Shown: piece by piece, positions 40,527 to 48,766 of the stretch
Layout: each line of letters starts with the position of its first letter
Position numbering within the stretch: position 1 is the stretch's first letter
Made by a program: the position numbers and the translations under genes
Origin: CAZCFB01 sp964511535
GTDB lineage: Bacteria > Myxococcota_A > Polyangia > GCA-2747355 > CAZCFB01
Assembly (NCBI GenBank): GCA_964511535.1
Contig: CAZEFW010000038.1
Span: 1-58,072 of the forward strand
DNA: 58,072 nt
Direction of reading: 5' to 3'
The notes under the pieces: generated by a model
What the model was told of the DNA's origin: nothing
Databases searched by the model: none
Seen by the model: only the letters and a program-made list of their open reading frames with translations

Positions 40527-43415
40527 CTAGCCCCTCCCCTTTCCAGCCGGGTCCGGCCGCCCGTAGTTGATCTTCGGCCGCTGCGGATCCTGTGGCGGCG
40601 CCCCCGCGGCTGGCGCCCCGGGGCCCGGAGCGGCGGCTGGGTCCTGCCCCTTCCGGGCCTTCCCCTTGTCGTCGGTCAGCTCCTCGAACTCCTTCTTGGA
40701 GTTCGCCTTCATGTAGGCGTCCTCCAGGGTGATGATGCCTTCCTTGTAGAGGCGCATCAGCTCCGAGTCCATGGCCTGCATGCCCTGGTCGCGCGCGGTG
40801 GCAACGGTGGAGGAGATCTGATAGGTCTTGCCCTTGCGGATCAGGTTGGCGATGGCGTCGTTGTTGAGCATGATCTCGCACGCCACCACCCGGCCCCCGC
40901 CGTCGGCGCGCTTGATCAAATACTGGCACATCACCGCGCGCAGGTTCTCGGCCAGGCTGGCCCGCGCCTGGTCCTGCTCTGCAGGCGGGAAGGCGTTGAT
41001 CAGCCGGTCGACGGAGGTGTCGGCGGAGGCGGTGTGGACCGTACCGAACACCAGGTGCCCGCTGTCCGCCGCGGCCACGGCGAAGGAGATGGTGTCGAGG
41101 TCGCGCATCTCGCCCACCAGGATCACGTCCGGGTCCTGGCGCAGGGTGGAGCGCAGCGCCTGCTTGAAGGAGTGGGTGTGGGTGCCCACCTCGCGCTGGT
41201 TCACCAGCCCCTGCTTGGAGTGGTGCACCACCTCGATGGGATCCTCGAGGCTGATCACGTGCCGCTTGCTGTTGCGGTTGATGTAGTCGATGAGCGCCGC
41301 GAGGGTGGTGGACTTGCCCGAGCCGGTTGGGCCGCCCACCAACACCAGGCCGTAGAGCGCGTCGCCGAAGCTGGACACCACATTGGGCAGGCCGAGCTTC
41401 TGCAGTTGGGGCAACTTGGTCTGGATGTTCCTGAACACCGCCCCGAGGCCGCCCTTCTGGTTGAACACGTTCACCCTGAACCGGAGCCGCTCGTGGGGCA
41501 GGTCGTAGGACAGATCCACGTCCTCGCGCGCTCGCAGCGCCTCCATCTGGGCCACCGAGAGGATCGGGTGCAGCAGCGCGCCCACCTGCTCGGCGGTAAG
41601 CTCCGTCGTCGACAGGGGCACCACCTTGCCCAGCTGCTTCATGTAGGGCCGCTGGTTGGACGCGAGGATCAGGTCGTCCCCCTTGGAGGAGGCCACCTGG
41701 ATCAGCATCCGGTCGAGCATGCTGGCCTGGGCCCCGTCGGCGCCGCCCTCCACGTTGGTCAGCCCCCAACGGATGAGCATCTCCCGCGCCTTGTGGGCCA
41801 CCCTGGCGTCGGGGTCCTTGCGCAGCGAGGTGACCTGGTCGTTGTAGTCGGTGAGCTCCAGCCGCTGGAGGAACCGCAGCGCCGACAGGCGCACGTCCGA
41901 ATCCTCGGAGGTGAGCAGCCGCGCCACGTACTTGGCGCTGTCCGAGGCGCCGAGCTTGAGCAGGGCGTCGATGCAGACTACCTGCATCTCCGGCTCCTTG
42001 CGCATGATGTTGACGATGTACGGCACCGCGCGCTCGTCGCGCAGCAGCGCCACCGCCTCGATGGCCTTCTCCCGCGTCCACCAGTCCGGGTCCTCGGACG
42101 CAGATCGGATCAGCGCGCCCAGGGCGCGCGGGTCGCTCAGCTGCTGCAGCACCCCCACCGCGAAGCGGCGCACCACCTCGTTGTCGTCCTGCAGGAACCC
42201 CACCATGTGAGGCGTGAGCTGCTCACCCGCCAGCTCCACCAGCGCGTCCACCACCCGCTCGCGCACCCACCAGTCCTCGTCCCGCAGCAGGTTCATCACC
42301 TTGGGCCACAGCTCGCCTGCCGGGTCCTTGATGTTGCGCGCCAGGTCCACTGCCATGCGCCGCACGTTGACGTCCCGGCTGCGCAGCAGCCACACGATGA
42401 CCCGCGGCATCTCCACCAGGCCCTGTTTGCTCAGGGCGGCCAGCACCTCCTTGGCGCGGTTGCGCACCTCCACGTGGCGGCTGGCGATGGCCTCCACCAG
42501 CGGCGGCAGCGCCTCGTTGCTGGCGATGGCCTCCAGGGTGTCGAGCACCTCCATCCGGATGATGTTCGGCCCGGCGCGCAGCTTGCGGTCCAGGGCGGCG
42601 ATGACCGGGGGCGAGCGGAACCGCCGCAGCCCGCTGATGGCGGCGCGCACGACATGGGGGCTGTCGGAGTCGAGGAACGCCGACACCTCCTCGAAGTAGG
42701 TCTCCTCGTCGCACAGGTTGCCGTAGGAGCGCACCGCCTGGGCCCGCACCCGGTCGTTGTCGTCCTTGAGGCAGGGGTAGATCGCCTCCAGCGCGTTGGC
42801 CACCGCCTTGAGCATGTAGTGCTCGTCGCCGAGGTAGTGCAGCGCCTTGATCCGCTCGCGGGTGCTGCCGGAGACGATGACCTCCTTGAGCACATCGATG
42901 CCGTGGTGGCCCGCCACGGGCAGCACCACGTCCATGGCCTCGATGCGGCCCTGGAAGGAGGGGTCCTGCACCATCTGCCCCAGCGCCTCGAGCACGGCCT
43001 TGCCGCCCACCTTGCGCATCACCTTGGCGGCGACCTGGCGGATCCCCTCGTCCTGTGAGCGGAGCAGGTTGCACAGGTACTGGTGCTCTCGCGGGTTGTT
43101 CACCAGCGGGATCAGGTTGAGCAGCAACGACCGCAGGCGTGGATCGTTGACCTTCAGCGCCTTGACGTAAGGAAGGAACAGCTCCTTGTGCTCGGGCTGG
43201 TCGGCCTTCTCGGCCAGCTTGCCGAAGGCGGTGCACCGCAGGCGGTGGGCCCGCTCGTTGGACGCGGCGCGCTTGTTGGTCAGGACATCGAGCATGGCGG
43301 ACAGAACCCGCGGGCCGAGGGTGGTGCGAGACACCGTGAGCAGAAAAACCTCGAGCTCCTCATCGCTCTTCCAGGCGGCGCTCTTGAACTGCTTGTGGAT
43401 CTCCTTGATGTTCAT
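40527..43415 (-). CDS. HEAT-repeat / PilT-like ATPase fusion
   Basis: A 962-residue protein. Residues 1 to about 570 are a run of HEAT repeats (recurrent RxxAxxxLxxLxxP-type helices, for example DVNVRRMAVDLARNI and NEVVRRFAVGVLQQL). The rest is a complete PilT-type ATPase with Walker A GPTGSGKST at 695-703, Asp box SLEDPIEVVH, Walker B ILVGEMRD and His box GTVHTAS. A Pro/Ala-rich tail ends the protein. All ATPase motifs are intact. The HEAT solenoid likely tethers the motor to a partner. It heads the operon with PilT, kinase and radical SAM genes. Confidence 0.9.
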   Translation of the reverse strand: MNIKEIHKQFKSAAWKSDEELEVFLLTVSRTTLGPRVLSAMLDVLTNKRAASNERAHRLRCTAFGKLAEKADQPEHKELFLPYVKALKVNDPRLRSLLLNLIPLVNNPREHQYLCNLLRSQDEGIRQVAAKVMRKVGGKAVLEALGQMVQDPSFQGRIEAMDVVLPVAGHHGIDVLKEVIVSGSTRERIKALHYLGDEHYMLKAVANALEAIYPCLKDDNDRVRAQAVRSYGNLCDEETYFEEVSAFLDSDSPHVVRAAISGLRRFRSPPVIAALDRKLRAGPNIIRMEVLDTLEAIASNEALPPLVEAIASRHVEVRNRAKEVLAALSKQGLVEMPRVIVWLLRSRDVNVRRMAVDLARNIKDPAGELWPKVMNLLRDEDWWVRERVVDALVELAGEQLTPHMVGFLQDDNEVVRRFAVGVLQQLSDPRALGALIRSASEDPDWWTREKAIEAVALLRDERAVPYIVNIMRKEPEMQVVCIDALLKLGASDSAKYVARLLTSEDSDVRLSALRFLQRLELTDYNDQVTSLRKDPDARVAHKAREMLIRWGLTNVEGGADGAQASMLDRMLIQVASSKGDDLILASNQRPYMKQLGKVVPLSTTELTAEQVGALLHPILSVAQMEALRAREDVDLSYDLPHERLRFRVNVFNQKGGLGAVFRNIQTKLPQLQKLGLPNVVSSFGDALYGLVLVGGPTGSGKSTTLAALIDYINRNSKRHVISLEDPIEVVHHSKQGLVNQREVGTHTHSFKQALRSTLRQDPDVILVGEMRDLDTISFAVAAADSGHLVFGTVHTASADTSVDRLINAFPPAEQDQARASLAENLRAVMCQYLIKRADGGGRVVACEIMLNNDAIANLIRKGKTYQISSTVATARDQGMQAMDSELMRLYKEGIITLEDAYMKANSKKEFEELTDDKGKARKGQDPAAAPGPGAPAAGAPPQDPQRPKINYGRPDPAGKGRG

Positions 43416-43465
43416 CGCTCGTGTTTTCCCCTCCCCCGCCCCGGGGAGCTTTGCTTCCTGGTTAC

Positions 43466-43487
43466 GCGGTTTGAGTACTTTAACCGC
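43466..43487. repeat. Inverted repeat GCGGTT-N10-AACCGC between bioD and the HEAT-PilT gene
   Basis: A 6-bp inverted repeat lies in the 93-nt space downstream of bioD and about 50 nt before the HEAT-PilT ATG. It could be the end of the bio operon or an operator of the motility operon. The rest of this space shows nothing else clear. Confidence 0.35.
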
Positions 43488-43508
43488 TCTGTGGCGGGAG
43501 TGGTAGTT

Positions 43509-44234
43509 CTACCCGGCAGTACGGAGCAGGGGCTCCAGGTCCAGGGCGTCGGTCGCAAGGGCCGCCCCGCGCTCTGCCCAGCGCAGCAGCGGCGCCGGGG
43601 GCGCCGGGGGCGGAGCCGCGCCGGCGAAGGGCAGGATCCCGAGCAGGGGCACTCCCCGGCCGTGCTGCCGCAGCAGCGGGGCGTGGGTCCGGGCCTCAGG
43701 GCCGGGGCCGGCGGCGGTGTGCTGACTCAGCACCACGCCGAGGCAGCGTACGCCCTCGTGGGCCAGCAGCCGGCACGCCACCAGCACCTGCCCCACCGAG
43801 CCGAGGGCGTGGGGCGCCACCAGCAGCACGGGCAGGTCGAGGCGCCTGGCGAGGTCGAGCACCAGCAGGTCAGGCGCCATGGGGCTGCCGAGCCCGCCAG
43901 CGGACTCCACCATCACCAGATCGTGCGAGCCGCGCAGGGCGTCCAGGCCGGCGCGGATGGGGCCCAGCTCAACCCGGCGCCCCTCGGCCTCTGCCGCTGA
44001 CTGGGGCGCCACCGGCAGCCGGAGCCGGTAGGGGCAGACCTGCTCCAGCTCGAGGCCGGTCACCGCGGCCCAGGCCAGGGCGTCCATGGGGTCGGGCTCG
44101 CAGCCGCTCTCCACCGGCTTGAACCCTGCCACCTTCAGCCCGCGCCGGGCCAGGGCGCGCGCCAGCAGCAGCCCGGCCGCGGTCTTGCCGACCTCGGTGT
44201 TGGTGCCGGCCAGCAGGATCGCGCCGCCGCTCAT
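43509..44234 (-). CDS. bioD: Dethiobiotin synthase
   Basis: A 241-residue P-loop protein of BioD length. GTNTEVGKT at 10-18 is the phosphate loop, KPVESGCEPD binds the substrate carbamate region, and ESAGGLGSPM matches the EGAGG region, although BioD usually has Gly before Ala. It uses ATP and CO2 to close the ureido ring of 7,8-diaminopelargonate. Its ATG overlaps the bioA stop by 4 nt. It is the last gene of bioB-F-A-D. Confidence 0.92.
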   Translation of the reverse strand: MSGGAILLAGTNTEVGKTAAGLLLARALARRGLKVAGFKPVESGCEPDPMDALAWAAVTGLELEQVCPYRLRLPVAPQSAAEAEGRRVELGPIRAGLDALRGSHDLVMVESAGGLGSPMAPDLLVLDLARRLDLPVLLVAPHALGSVGQVLVACRLLAHEGVRCLGVVLSQHTAAGPGPEARTHAPLLRQHGRGVPLLGILPFAGAAPPPAPPAPLLRWAERGAALATDALDLEPLLRTAG

Positions 44235-45595
44235 GGCCCGGTCACCGCGGCGATGGCTTCGGCGGTGACCTGCACCAGCTGCTCCAGCTCCTCGGCGGCC
44301 ATGGCCGGCCCGGGCATGAGCACCACCACGTCCCCGAGGGGTCGGATGATCACGCCCCTGGCGCGGGCCTCCCTGATGACCCTGTGGCCCGTACGGTCTC
44401 CTGCCGGGAACGCCTCGCGGGTGGCCTGGTCGCGCACCAGCTCGATCCCCACCATCAGGCCCAGCTGGCGGATGTCTCCCACATGGGCCAGGGGCGCCAC
44501 CCGGTCCTGGAGCAGCTGCTCCAGCAGCGCGGATTTCTGCGGCAGGGCGGGCATCAGGTCCTCGAGCAGGTCGAGGCTGGCAAGGCCGGCGGCGCACCCC
44601 AGGGCGTTGCCGGTGTAGGTGTGCCCGTGGAAGAAGGTGCGGTACGCCTCGAACGGCCCGAGGAACGCCTCGAACACCGCCTCGGTGGCCACGGTGGCGG
44701 CCAGAGGGAGGTAGCCGCCGCTGATCCCCTTGGCCAGGCAGATCAGGTCCGGCACCACCTCCTCCTGCTCACAGGCGAACATGGTGCCGGTGCGCCCGAA
44801 CCCCACGGCCACCTCGTCGGCCACCAGCAGGATGCCGAGGCGACGGCAGGCAGCGCTCATGCGCCGCAGGTACCCCTCCGGGTGGACGATGATGCCCGCG
44901 GCGCCCTGCACCAGCGGCTCCATCACCAGGCCCGCCAGGTCCGCGCCGTGCTGCTCGAGGATCCGCTCGCCCTCGATGGCGCAGGCCAGGTCGCAGGACT
45001 CCCGCTGAAGGCCGAGGGGGCAGCGGTAGCAGTGAGGCGACGGCAGGCGGACCACCTCGAACCGCAGGGGGTCGAACACGCCGTGCATCACCTCGATGCC
45101 GCCGAGGCTCACGCTGCCCACGGTGTCGCCGTGATATGCCTGGCCCAGGGTGGCGAACCGGGTGCGGCCAGCCTCGCCGCGCTGGGCCTGACACTGGAAC
45201 GCCATCTTCAGCGCCGCCTCCACCGCGGTGGCGCCGGCGTCGGAGTAGAACACCCGGTTCAGGTCGCCTGGGCAGATGGTCGCCAGGCGCGCCGCGAACT
45301 GGATGCTCGGGGGGTTGGCCATGCCGAGCAGGGTCGAGTGGGCCACCCGATCCAGCTGCTCGCGCACGGCGGCGTCGATCTCCGGCACCCGGTGGCCGTG
45401 CAGGTTGCACCAGAGGGAGGAGATGCCGTCGAGGTAGCGGTTGCCGTCGGTGTCCTGGAGCCAGAACCCCTCGGCCTGCTGGATCACGAGCACCTGCTCC
45501 TCGTCCATCCACCCCTGCATCTGGGTGAAGGGGTGCCAGACATGGCGGCGGTCCAGATCGACGAGCTGCTCGGTGGTCGGGTTATCTCGGGTCAT
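44231..45595 (-). CDS. bioA: Adenosylmethionine--8-amino-7-oxononanoate aminotransferase
   Basis: A 454-residue class III aminotransferase. The N terminus DRRHVWHPFTQM and the GISSLWCNLHGH segment are BioA hallmarks, as are YHGDTVG, D260 and PLP lysine K289 in LAKGISGGYLPLA. It transfers the amino group of S-adenosylmethionine to the BioF product. The start ATG overlaps the bioF stop by 4 nt, and its stop overlaps bioD. An open frame reaching 46171 is antisense-phase noise inside bioF. Confidence 0.95.
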   Translation of the reverse strand: MTRDNPTTEQLVDLDRRHVWHPFTQMQGWMDEEQVLVIQQAEGFWLQDTDGNRYLDGISSLWCNLHGHRVPEIDAAVREQLDRVAHSTLLGMANPPSIQFAARLATICPGDLNRVFYSDAGATAVEAALKMAFQCQAQRGEAGRTRFATLGQAYHGDTVGSVSLGGIEVMHGVFDPLRFEVVRLPSPHCYRCPLGLQRESCDLACAIEGERILEQHGADLAGLVMEPLVQGAAGIIVHPEGYLRRMSAACRRLGILLVADEVAVGFGRTGTMFACEQEEVVPDLICLAKGISGGYLPLAATVATEAVFEAFLGPFEAYRTFFHGHTYTGNALGCAAGLASLDLLEDLMPALPQKSALLEQLLQDRVAPLAHVGDIRQLGLMVGIELVRDQATREAFPAGDRTGHRVIREARARGVIIRPLGDVVVLMPGPAMAAEELEQLVQVTAEAIAAVTGP

Positions 45596-46773
45596 GGACG
45601 GCAAGATACAGCAACCTGGGCGAAGGCCTCCAGCGCGCGTTGCACCAGCGGCCCGCGGTGCCCGGCGCTCAGCACCAGGCGCAGGCGCTCCGACCCGCGC
45701 GCCACCGTGGGGTAGCGAATGGGACGTGCCACCACGCCGCGCTCCAGCAGCGCCGCGGCCAGGGCCACGGCCTCGTCGGCGTCGCCCACCATGAGCGGCA
45801 CGATGGCGCCCTCGCCGGGAAGCAGCCGCCACCCCTGGCGGGTCAGCCCGCGGCGCAGCTCGGCGGCGGCCTGGCTCAGCTCCCGCCGCAGCCGGTCGCC
45901 TTGCTCCCCGGCGATGATGGAGGCGGCGGCCTGGGCGGCGGCGGCCACGGGCGGGGGCAGCGCGGTGGAGTAGATCAGCCCGCGGGCGCTGTTGACCAGG
46001 TAGCGCCCCAGGGCCTCGCTGCCGGCGACGAAGGCGCCGTAGGCCCCGGCCGCCTTGCCCAGAGTCCCCACCCGCACGTGCACCTGCTCGGCCAGGCCGA
46101 GTTCGGCGGCCAGCCCGGCCCCCGACGGGCCCATCAGCCCGAAGGCGTGGGCCTCGTCCACCATGACCCACGCGTGGTGCTCCCGGGCCGCGGCGCAGAG
46201 CCCGGCCAGCGGCGCGCGGTCGCCGTCCATGCTGAAGACGCTCTCGCTCACCACCAGCCGGCGGCCGCCCGCGCCGCGGTCGCGCGCCAACGCGCGGCCC
46301 AGCGCCGCCACGTCACCGTGGGGGTAGGTTCGCACCGAGGCCCGCGCCAGGCGGCAGCCGTCCACGATGGAGGCGTGGTTCAGCGCGTCGGAGTAGATGA
46401 TGTCCTGTTCCCCGTCCATGAGCGCCGGGATCACGCCGGTGTTGGCCAGGTAGCCCGAGCCGAACAGCAGCGCCCGTGGGGCGTCCATCAGCCGGGCCAG
46501 CGCCGATTCGAGGTCCGCGTGGATCGCCAGAGCTCCGGTGATCAGCCGCGAGGCGCCGGCGCCCGCGCCCAGCGCCCTGGCGGCCTCGGCGGCGGCCCGG
46601 GTCACGTCGGGGTGGCCGGCCAGGCCGAGGTAGTCGTTTGACGAGAGGTTGATTAGCGGCTCCGCGCGCCCGGGCATCGAGATCAGCGGCGCGGGGGGAG
46701 TGGTGGCGGAGAGGTGGCGCAGCAGGCCATCGGCCTCCAGCCGCCGCAGCCTCGCCTCGAGCTCGCGGTCCAA
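45592..46773 (-). CDS. bioF: 8-amino-7-oxononanoate synthase
   Basis: A 393-residue alpha-oxoamine synthase of normal length. INLSSNDYLGLA, GAGASRLITG, the DEAHAFG motif with D206, and PLP lysine K240 in GTLGKAAGAYG are all present. It joins pimeloyl thioester and alanine with loss of CO2. The start appears to be TTG at 46771-46773, 7 nt after the bioB stop and behind a GAGGG sequence. No alternative ATG precedes the conserved region. Confidence 0.93.
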   Translation of the reverse strand: MDRELEARLRRLEADGLLRHLSATTPPAPLISMPGRAEPLINLSSNDYLGLAGHPDVTRAAAEAARALGAGAGASRLITGALAIHADLESALARLMDAPRALLFGSGYLANTGVIPALMDGEQDIIYSDALNHASIVDGCRLARASVRTYPHGDVAALGRALARDRGAGGRRLVVSESVFSMDGDRAPLAGLCAAAREHHAWVMVDEAHAFGLMGPSGAGLAAELGLAEQVHVRVGTLGKAAGAYGAFVAGSEALGRYLVNSARGLIYSTALPPPVAAAAQAAASIIAGEQGDRLRRELSQAAAELRRGLTRQGWRLLPGEGAIVPLMVGDADEAVALAAALLERGVVARPIRYPTVARGSERLRLVLSAGHRGPLVQRALEAFAQVAVSCRP

Positions 46774-46780
46774 GGCGCCC

Positions 46781-47758
46781 TCACTCCCCGTCGGGAGCCT
46801 CCACCTCGAAGCCCGCGTCGCGGATCATTCGTTGGTCCACGTCGGGCTCCTGCCCGGAGGTGGTCAGGTAGTCCCCGACCATGCAGCCGCTGGCGCCGGC
46901 CTCGAAGATGCGCCCCTGCAGCTCGCGCAGGTTCGCCTCGCGCCCGCCGCAGACGAAGATCGGCGTGTCCGGAAGCACCAGCCGAAAGATGGCGATGATC
47001 CGCAGGCACTCGGCGGGGGTCAGGTCGTTCTGCAAGGCGGCCAGCGGGGTGCCGGGCCGGGGGTCGAGGAAGTTCAGCGGCACGCAGTCCGGCCCCAGGT
47101 CCCGCAGGGCAAAGGCCATCTCGATGCGCTGCGCCGGCGTCTCGCCCATGCCGAGGATGCCGCCGCAGCAGGTGAGCAGCCCCTGCCCTTTGGCGTCCTG
47201 GATCACCTTGACCTCGTCGTCGTAGCTGTGGCTGTGGACGATCTTTCCGTGGTGGGAGGGGGCGGTCTCCACGTTGTGGTGGTAGCGCATCATGCCCGCC
47301 TCGCGAAGGCGGGCCATCTCGTCCGGGTGCAGCTCCCCGAGGGAGGCGCAGCGCTCCATCCGCGTCTCCTGGCCGATGAGCCGCACGGCGCCCTCGACCT
47401 GGGCCACGTCGTTGTGGTGGGCCAGGCTGCGGCCGCTGGTGACGATGGAGAACTCCCGCGCGCCCGCCTGCTCGGCCCGGCGCGCCTCGTCCGCGATGCG
47501 CCGGGCGGACTTCATGGGGAACACCGGCGCGCTGGCGTCCGGGAAGTGCCGGCTCTGGGCGCAGAAATCGCACCGCTCGGGGCAGGCGCCGGAGCGGGCG
47601 TTGGAGATGGCGCACAGCCTGACCCCGTCGCCGTGCAGCCGCCGGCGGGCCCGGTCAGCCCGGGCCATGAGCTGCTCGAACTCGTCCCCCTGGACCCCGA
47701 GCAACTCCAGGGCCTCGCTGCGGGTGATCCCCCTCTCTTTTGGCGACGGGCCGTTCAT
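46781..47758 (-). CDS. bioB: Biotin synthase
   Basis: A 325-residue radical SAM enzyme of BioB length. The [4Fe-4S] site is C59-x3-C63-x2-C66 (ACPERCDFC). HHNVETAPS, ERCASLG and TCCGGILGMGE carry the residues that hold the [2Fe-2S] cluster and the substrate. It inserts sulfur into dethiobiotin. It is the first gene of the operon; pimelate-pathway genes bioC and bioH are absent from the window. The promoter in the 33-nt divergent space leaves almost no leader, and no Shine-Dalgarno sequence precedes the ATG. Confidence 0.96.
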   Translation of the reverse strand: MNGPSPKERGITRSEALELLGVQGDEFEQLMARADRARRRLHGDGVRLCAISNARSGACPERCDFCAQSRHFPDASAPVFPMKSARRIADEARRAEQAGAREFSIVTSGRSLAHHNDVAQVEGAVRLIGQETRMERCASLGELHPDEMARLREAGMMRYHHNVETAPSHHGKIVHSHSYDDEVKVIQDAKGQGLLTCCGGILGMGETPAQRIEMAFALRDLGPDCVPLNFLDPRPGTPLAALQNDLTPAECLRIIAIFRLVLPDTPIFVCGGREANLRELQGRIFEAGASGCMVGDYLTTSGQEPDVDQRMIRDAGFEVEAPDGE

Positions 47759-47770
47759 GGCAGACGGTGT

Positions 47771-47798
47771 AAAATACGGTGAACGCTTGGAATGTCAA
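47771..47798 (-). promoter_or_regulatory. Promoter of the bioBFAD operon
   Basis: On the minus strand: consensus -35 TTGACA (47793-47798), 16 nt spacer, TATTTT (47771-47776). The -35 overlaps the start codon of the divergent ligase gene (ATG at 47792-47794). Predicted transcription start is near 47764, about 6 nt before the bioB ATG. A TGTC-N7-GACA inverted repeat (47793-47807) covers the -35 and may be an operator. TAAAAT (47770-47775, plus strand) may serve as -10 for the ligase gene. Confidence 0.55.
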
Positions 47799-48757
47799 TC
47801 ACCGACACAGTGATCCTGACCGACCTCCCGGCCGCGGGCGACTGGCTGCTGGGGGACGGGTCGTGGCAGCGCGCGGAGCCGGCGGCGCTCGGGCCGGGGC
47901 TCGCCAAGATCTGGCGGCAGCTGGCCGCCGGGCGCCCGGCCCTGCGGCGGGCTGTGCCGGCGCTCGGCCCGTGGCGAGCCCTGCTGGTGGTGGACGAGGC
48001 CGACGGATCCCAGTTCGACGCCCTGCAGAAACTCGGCGACGCGGTGGCGCTGGCGGGGCCTGTGGCGTGCGTGGCCCTCACCGGCCGGGGGTTTCACGGC
48101 CTTCGAGACCGGGCGTGGGCGGCGCTGCGGGGCAACCTGCACCTGAGCGTGGCGCTGCCCATGGACCACGAGGTGTCGCGCCTGGGGCCGGGGCTGAGCA
48201 TGCTGCCCGCCGTGGCCGTCCAGCAGGCGGTGCGCCGGGCCAGCGGGGGCGCCATCTCTCCCGGCATCAAGTGGGTCAACGACCTGTTGGTGAACGGCAA
48301 GAAGGTCTCGGGCGTGCTCACGGCCGCGCGGATCCAGGGCGACCGGGTGCAGCTCGCGGTCCTCGGGGCCGGGGTCAACCTGGCGGTGGCGCCCTCGCTG
48401 CCCTGGGATCCGTTCGTGCCCGCGGCGGGGTGCCTGGCCGCGCTCCCCGGAGGATCCGCCATCACACCGGCGGCGCTGCTGACGGCGCTGCTCGACGCCC
48501 TGGGCAGCGGCTCCGCGGGGCTCCTGGAGCGAGGACCCGCCCGGCTGCTGGAGGCGTACCGGGAGCGCGCGGTGGTGGTGGGGCGGCGCGTGATGATCTG
48601 GGAGGAGGGCACGGGGCCGCCCGCCCCGCCCGTCCACTCGGGGGTGGTGCGTCGCATCCGCCGGGACCTGTCCCTGGAGCTCGACGGCGTCGCGGCGCCC
48701 GTGACCCGCGGGCGGCTCGCCTTCGCCGCGGTGGTCGAGGGGAGCGAGGCGTACTAA
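47792..48757 (+). CDS. birA: Biotin--protein ligase without DNA-binding domain
   Basis: A 321-residue ligase. The nucleotide/biotin loop is GRGFHG at 98-103 and the catalytic-lysine region is KWVNDLLVNGKKVSGVL-like at 160-176 (K160 and K171 corresponding to the KWPND and RKLAG lysines of E. coli BirA). A small C-terminal beta domain follows. There is no winged-helix N terminus, so it is not a BirA-type repressor. The GRGRRG loop of typical ligases has Phe and His in place of the two Arg. It is divergent from bioB and so belongs with biotin metabolism. Confidence 0.85.
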   Translation: MSITDTVILTDLPAAGDWLLGDGSWQRAEPAALGPGLAKIWRQLAAGRPALRRAVPALGPWRALLVVDEADGSQFDALQKLGDAVALAGPVACVALTGRGFHGLRDRAWAALRGNLHLSVALPMDHEVSRLGPGLSMLPAVAVQQAVRRASGGAISPGIKWVNDLLVNGKKVSGVLTAARIQGDRVQLAVLGAGVNLAVAPSLPWDPFVPAAGCLAALPGGSAITPAALLTALLDALGSGSAGLLERGPARLLEAYRERAVVVGRRVMIWEEGTGPPAPPVHSGVVRRIRRDLSLELDGVAAPVTRGRLAFAAVVEGSEAY

Positions 48758-48766
48758 CCTCGTTTC

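Noticed and set aside
41034..43058. A 674-codon plus-strand open frame opposite the HEAT-PilT gene.
   Set aside because: His/Gln/Leu/Val-rich antisense composition typical of GC-rich shadows; the opposite frame carries intact ATPase motifs.
47792..48757. BirA-type bifunctional repressor regulating the bio operon.
   Set aside because: The protein begins without a winged-helix domain, so direct DNA binding is not supported.
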